Shown piece after piece: positions 60,233 to 64,000 of a DNA stretch of 64,000 bases (positions are counted from its first letter, which is position 1; each line of letters begins with the position of its first letter). The position numbers and the translations under genes were made by a program. Source of the stretch: Anaerosalibacter massiliensis (GTDB lineage: Bacteria > Bacillota > Clostridia > Tissierellales > Sporanaerobacteraceae); NCBI GenBank assembly GCA_000751555.1, contig CCEZ01000075.1:124001-188000 (forward strand), written 5' to 3'. The notes beneath the pieces were generated by a model. That model was not told the origin of the DNA. It saw only the letters and a program-made list of their open reading frames with translations, and ran no database searches.

Positions 60233-61351
60233 GTGAAAGTTAATCTATCTGGCCCAGATATTACTCAAAAAGAAATAGATGCAGTAGTCCAGGTAATGAA
60301 ATCAGGAATATTGAGTATAGGTCCTAAAATTGAAGAATTTGAAGAGAAATTTAAAGACTACTTAGGTGTAAAACATGCTATAGGTGTAAATAGTGGAACC
60401 AGTGGTTTGCATCTATTAGTAAAAGCTATAGATATAAACGAAGGAGATGAAGTCATAACGACTCCCTTTAGCTTTGTATCTTCAACTAATTGTATATTAT
60501 TTGAAAGGGCAAAGCCTGTATTCGTAGATATAGATCCGAAAACCTTTAATATTGATATAGATAAGATTGAAGAAAAAATCACACATAGGACTAAAGCTAT
60601 ACTACCAGTAGATGTTTTTGGTCAACCTCTAAATATGATAAAATTAAGAAAAATAGCAGATAAATATGGATTAAAGATTATTGAAGATTCCTGTGAAGCT
60701 TTAGGTTCTGAATATAAAGGAATAAAATCAGGACAATTAGCTGATGGAGCTGTATTTGCTTTTTATCCAAACAAGCAGATAACTACTGGAGAAGGCGGTA
60801 TGATAGTTACAAATGATGATCATATAGCAGAAATGTGTAGAAGCTTAAGAAGTCAGGGAAGGGCTATAACTGGATTTTGGCTTCATCATGAAAGATTAGG
60901 ATATAATTATAGACTAAGTGAACTACACGCTGCTCTTGGTACAGTTCAGATGGAAAGATTAGACGAAATACTGGATAAAAGAGAAGAAGTTGCTCAAATG
61001 TATAACAGAAAGTTAAAAGATGTAAAAGGTGTAAATATACCATATATTCATCCAGATGTAACAAGGATGAGTTGGTTTGTATATGTGATACAGGTAGATA
61101 AAGGTATAGATAGAGAAAGAGTAATGGAATATTTAAAAAAAGAAGGAGTAGGTTGTAGACCATACTTTACTCCAATTCATATACAACCATATATAAAGGA
61201 AACCTTAGGAGTAGATGAAAAAGATTATCCTATAAGCTTTGATATAGGCAGTAGAGGTATAGCATTACCATTCTACAACAATTTGAAAGAGAAAGAAATT
61301 GATTATGTAGCTGAAAAATTGAAAGAAGCTATAGGAAATCAAAACATATAA
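60233..61351 (+). CDS. DegT/DnrJ/EryC1/StrS aminotransferase (PglE-like)
   Basis: PLP-dependent sugar aminotransferase of 372 residues. GVNSGTSGLHLLVKA, VDVFGQPLN and IIEDSCEALGSEYKG, with the PLP lysine in FYPNKQITTGEGG, are diagnostic. It adds an amino group to a 4-keto nucleotide sugar produced by the dehydratase downstream. GTG start 7 bases after GGAGGTGG. Which position and sugar it uses is inferred from the cluster. Confidence 0.87.
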   Translation: MKVNLSGPDITQKEIDAVVQVMKSGILSIGPKIEEFEEKFKDYLGVKHAIGVNSGTSGLHLLVKAIDINEGDEVITTPFSFVSSTNCILFERAKPVFVDIDPKTFNIDIDKIEEKITHRTKAILPVDVFGQPLNMIKLRKIADKYGLKIIEDSCEALGSEYKGIKSGQLADGAVFAFYPNKQITTGEGGMIVTNDDHIAEMCRSLRSQGRAITGFWLHHERLGYNYRLSELHAALGTVQMERLDEILDKREEVAQMYNRKLKDVKGVNIPYIHPDVTRMSWFVYVIQVDKGIDRERVMEYLKKEGVGCRPYFTPIHIQPYIKETLGVDEKDYPISFDIGSRGIALPFYNNLKEKEIDYVAEKLKEAIGNQNI

Positions 61352-61365
61352 AAAGAGGGATTTGT

Positions 61366-63267
61366 ATGAGGAAGAAAAATTTCATTCTTATAATTTTAGA
61401 TGTAGTTCTCGTAAATCTAGCCTATATTCTTGCATTGTATCTAAGATTTGATGGGCATGTTCCCCAAATATTTATGGAAACATATCTAAACAATGCTATA
61501 GTTATAAGTATAATAAAAATAATTGTATTTTACTTTTTTAAATTATATAAAAGTATATGGAAATATGCTAGTATAGATGAGATGATAGAAATAGTATTGG
61601 CATCAGTGGTAGCTAATGCACTAGTTATGGCATATATGACATTAAATCAAGTAAATATGCCTAGAAGTATATATTTAATTACTCCAATTTTAGATATGGC
61701 ATTTGTGGGAGGAGTTAGATTTAGCTATAGAGCATTATGTCGTGTTAAAAATGGAATACCTAAGAATTTAGAAGGTTGTAAAAGAGTATTAATAGTAGGC
61801 GCAGGTTCAGCAGGTTCTATGATTATTAAGGAGCTAAGAAATCATGGAACACTAAAGAGTGTACCTGTAGCCATAGTAGATGATGATTCAAAGAAAAAAG
61901 ACCAAAATATTAATGGAATTCCTATACTAGGCAATAGAAAAGATATATCTAGAATATGCAGAGAAGAAGATATTGATGAAATAATCATAGCTATTCCTTC
62001 TGCAAGTAAAAAAGAAATTAGAGAAATAGTTGATGAAACTCGGAAAACCAAGTGTAAAACTAAAATTGTACCAGGCATGTATGAATTAATTGATGGAAAA
62101 GTTAGTGTAAAGGAAATAAGGGATGTAGAAATAGAAGATCTTTTAGGTAGAGAAGAAATAAAATTAGACATGGAAGAAATATGTGGATATATAGAAAATA
62201 GAAGAATATTAGTAACAGGTGGAGGTGGCTCTATAGGGTCAGAACTATGCAGACAAATATCTAGATTTAATCCAGAAGAACTTATAATACTTGATATATA
62301 TGAAAACAATGCTTATGATATACAAAATGAACTTCTGAGAAGATATAATGATTTAAATCTAAAAGTTATAATTGCATCTGTTAGAGATAAGAAAAGGATA
62401 GATGAAATAATTAAGAAAGAAAAACCAGATGTAATATTTCATGCAGCAGCTCATAAGCATGTACCACTAATGGAAAACAATCCTGAAGAAGCTATTAAAA
62501 ACAATGTATTTGGAACTTTAAATTTAGTACAAGCAGCAGATAAATATAATGTGAAAAAATTTGTCCTAATATCTACAGACAAAGCAGTAAATCCAACAAA
62601 TATAATGGGGGCTACAAAGAGAATATGTGAAAAGATAATTCAATCTAAAAATGAAGAAAGTAATACAGAATTTGTAGCTGTAAGATTTGGGAATGTTTTA
62701 GGAAGTAATGGTAGCGTAATACCATTATTTAAAAGGCAGATTGCTGAAGGTGGACCTGTTACAGTGACTCATGAAGAAGTTATAAGATATTTTATGACAA
62801 TACCAGAAGCTTGCCAATTAGTATTACAAGCTGGCTCTATGGCTGAGGGTGGAGAAATATTTATATTAGACATGGGTGAACCAGTAAAAATTATAGATTT
62901 AGCAAAGGATTTAATCAGGCTTTCAGGATTTGAGCCAGATGTGGATATACCTATAGAGATAACTGGATTAAGACCAGGAGAAAAGCTATATGAAGAGCTT
63001 TTATTAGATGAAGAAGGTATATCTGATACCAGTCACAATAAGATATTCATAGGTAAACCTATATTTATAGATTATAATTATTTGTTAAGGGAACTAGAAA
63101 AACTTAAAGATGTAACAAGTACTGGAGATATAAGAAAAATAAAAGAAAGTATACAAAATTTAGTTCCTACCTATAAAACATTTAATGAACCAAAATCTTT
63201 AAAAAAGGATATGGATAATGTAAAATATATAAATGACATAGCATTGTCACAAGATAATATAATATAA
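61366..63267 (+). CDS. PglF/CapD-type NDP-sugar 4,6-dehydratase
   Basis: Membrane-bound dehydratase of 633 residues. Four N-terminal membrane helices (about 1-120), a first Rossmann motif GAGSAGSMIIKELR, and a second catalytic domain from about residue 280 with TGGGGSIGSELCRQI, STDKAVNPTNIMGATKR (Met in place of the usual Tyr, as in PglF/FlaA1 enzymes) and RPGEKLYEELL. It should produce UDP-4-keto-6-deoxy-GlcNAc for the aminotransferase upstream. Confidence 0.9.
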   Translation: MRKKNFILIILDVVLVNLAYILALYLRFDGHVPQIFMETYLNNAIVISIIKIIVFYFFKLYKSIWKYASIDEMIEIVLASVVANALVMAYMTLNQVNMPRSIYLITPILDMAFVGGVRFSYRALCRVKNGIPKNLEGCKRVLIVGAGSAGSMIIKELRNHGTLKSVPVAIVDDDSKKKDQNINGIPILGNRKDISRICREEDIDEIIIAIPSASKKEIREIVDETRKTKCKTKIVPGMYELIDGKVSVKEIRDVEIEDLLGREEIKLDMEEICGYIENRRILVTGGGGSIGSELCRQISRFNPEELIILDIYENNAYDIQNELLRRYNDLNLKVIIASVRDKKRIDEIIKKEKPDVIFHAAAHKHVPLMENNPEEAIKNNVFGTLNLVQAADKYNVKKFVLISTDKAVNPTNIMGATKRICEKIIQSKNEESNTEFVAVRFGNVLGSNGSVIPLFKRQIAEGGPVTVTHEEVIRYFMTIPEACQLVLQAGSMAEGGEIFILDMGEPVKIIDLAKDLIRLSGFEPDVDIPIEITGLRPGEKLYEELLLDEEGISDTSHNKIFIGKPIFIDYNYLLRELEKLKDVTSTGDIRKIKESIQNLVPTYKTFNEPKSLKKDMDNVKYINDIALSQDNII

Positions 63268-63319
63268 ATATCATATTTTAAAATTCAAGATATGGATATA
63301 AAATTTAGGAGGTTAAAAA

Positions 63320-64000
63320 ATGGATGAATTGACCTTGAGAGATTTCTTTTCTATAATAAGTAAAAGAAAATGGGTAATAATTTCTGTTGCACTTATATTT
63401 AGTATAATAGTTGGTATAATAACCTATTTTAATACAGGACCAATTTACAAAACACATACTTCATTAATAGCAGAGGAAATTAAAAACAATAACGATTTGG
63501 ATAGTGATCAAAGATATCTAGATCAAAAATTTATGAATACTTATAGTGAAATAGTTAAAAGTAAATTAGTTATTGATGATGTGAAAAAGAATTTAAAACT
63601 AGATCTTAGCTCCAAGGAAATATCTGAAAGTATAGAAGTAAATATTGTACCAGATACTGACATTATTAAGATTGAGGTTACTGGGAAAAATCCTAAATTG
63701 ATAGCAGATATTGCTAATAAAGTAGCAACAATTTCTATAAAATATATTAAGAATGTAGCAGATTATAAAAGTATTAAGATAATAGATAAAGCTGAAGTAC
63801 CTAAATTGCAGGGAAATTCATTTTCAAAATCTAATATAATTAATATAATTATATCTGGAATATTAGGGGCATTAATAAGTATTGCTGTAATCTTCTTAGC
63901 AGATCATTTGGATAATACTGTTAAAAGTCCAAATCATTTAGAAAAATATTTAGACTTACCTGTTGTAGGTGTTTTAAAGTATACAGAAGAAGATTTGGTT
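63320..64000 (+). CDS. Wzz-like polysaccharide co-polymerase (partial at window end)
   Basis: The first 227 codons are present and open to the window edge. One membrane helix at about 18-38 (WVIISVALIFSIIVGIIT), an extracytoplasmic coiled region, and a second helix near 178-200 (IINIIISGILGALISIAVIF) fit the Wzz/CpsC-YveK chain-length regulators, with PVVGVLKYTEE leading toward a possible fused or adjacent kinase. The start ATG 63320 follows AGGAGG. Confidence 0.87.
   Translation, partial: MDELTLRDFFSIISKRKWVIISVALIFSIIVGIITYFNTGPIYKTHTSLIAEEIKNNNDLDSDQRYLDQKFMNTYSEIVKSKLVIDDVKKNLKLDLSSKEISESIEVNIVPDTDIIKIEVTGKNPKLIADIANKVATISIKYIKNVADYKSIKIIDKAEVPKLQGNSFSKSNIINIIISGILGALISIAVIFLADHLDNTVKSPNHLEKYLDLPVVGVLKYTEEDLV

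Noticed and set aside
61842-62309. Minus-strand frame opposite the PglF-like gene
   Set aside because: Ser/Ile-rich shadow of a well-supported dehydratase; no start signal.

Overview
The window is AT-rich DNA with Gram-positive style ribosome binding sites (AGGAGG/GGGGG with ATG, GTG or TTG starts), PTS sugar uptake, CcpA-type cre sites, S-box and TPP riboswitches, a SleB-like cortex hydrolase and a sigma-54 activator. Together these point to an anaerobic, probably spore-forming low-GC Clostridia/Tissierellia-type bacterium. No rRNA or tRNA gene was seen.

Layout. 1-1390: a phosphotransferase gene and an orphan CRISPR-leader-like region with one solitary repeat. 1.5-9.4 kb: a cre-controlled PTS operon (fructose-type EIIBC and EIIA, GH38 alpha-mannosidase, RpiR regulator, GH1 glycosidase, ROK kinase). 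9.5-14.6 kb: methionine/threonine branch operon (metY, metA, hom, lysC) behind two consecutive riboswitch-terminator units, a diverged S-box-like RNA and a canonical SAM-I riboswitch. 14.6-17.3 kb: a coiled-coil repeat protein, a YwlG-family gene, and thiD behind a TPP riboswitch with a decayed HAD gene between. 17.3-20.9 kb: an old-yellow-enzyme type oxidoreductase and a graveyard of gene scraps. 20.9-27.3 kb: a lactose/cellobiose-type PTS island with nanE, a HAD phosphatase and a DUF4127 gene, bounded by direct-repeat pieces of the neighbouring dipeptidase tail. 27.4-31.9 kb: dipeptidase and DUF819 genes divergent from an XRE-cupin regulator and a transaldolase-like gene; the divergent promoter is duplicated around a small membrane-protein element. 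32-44.5 kb: RpiR, EIICB and a second nanE; then kdgK, eda, an IclR regulator, a transporter, a hydantoinase-type protein, an HExxH protein, a DlgD-like dehydrogenase and uxuA. These cover sugar-acid catabolism through mannonate, KDG and KDPG. 45-51.1 kb: mgtC; then a sigma-54 controlled CitMHS transporter with an AtuA-type pair and its likely activator. 52.4-64 kb: LTA synthase, SleB, MurJ and a surface-glycan cluster with a bacillosamine-type set (PglF, PglE, PglD and PglC-like) plus ATP-grasp, GNAT and Wzz-like proteins, running off the end.

A recurring theme is decay. Non-coding stretches hold tail fragments of genes still intact elsewhere in the window (mgtC, transaldolase, dipeptidase), a PucR/CdaR tail, an IS3 transposase head, a HAD tail and a lipoprotein pseudogene. 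The most notable items are the tandem S-box-clan leader with a compensated pseudoknot, the two CRISPR leader/repeat relics (one fused to a transaldolase tail), the duplicated divergent promoter, and the sigma-54 module with two matching palindromic activator sites. All calls rest on reading the sequence; no database search was run.
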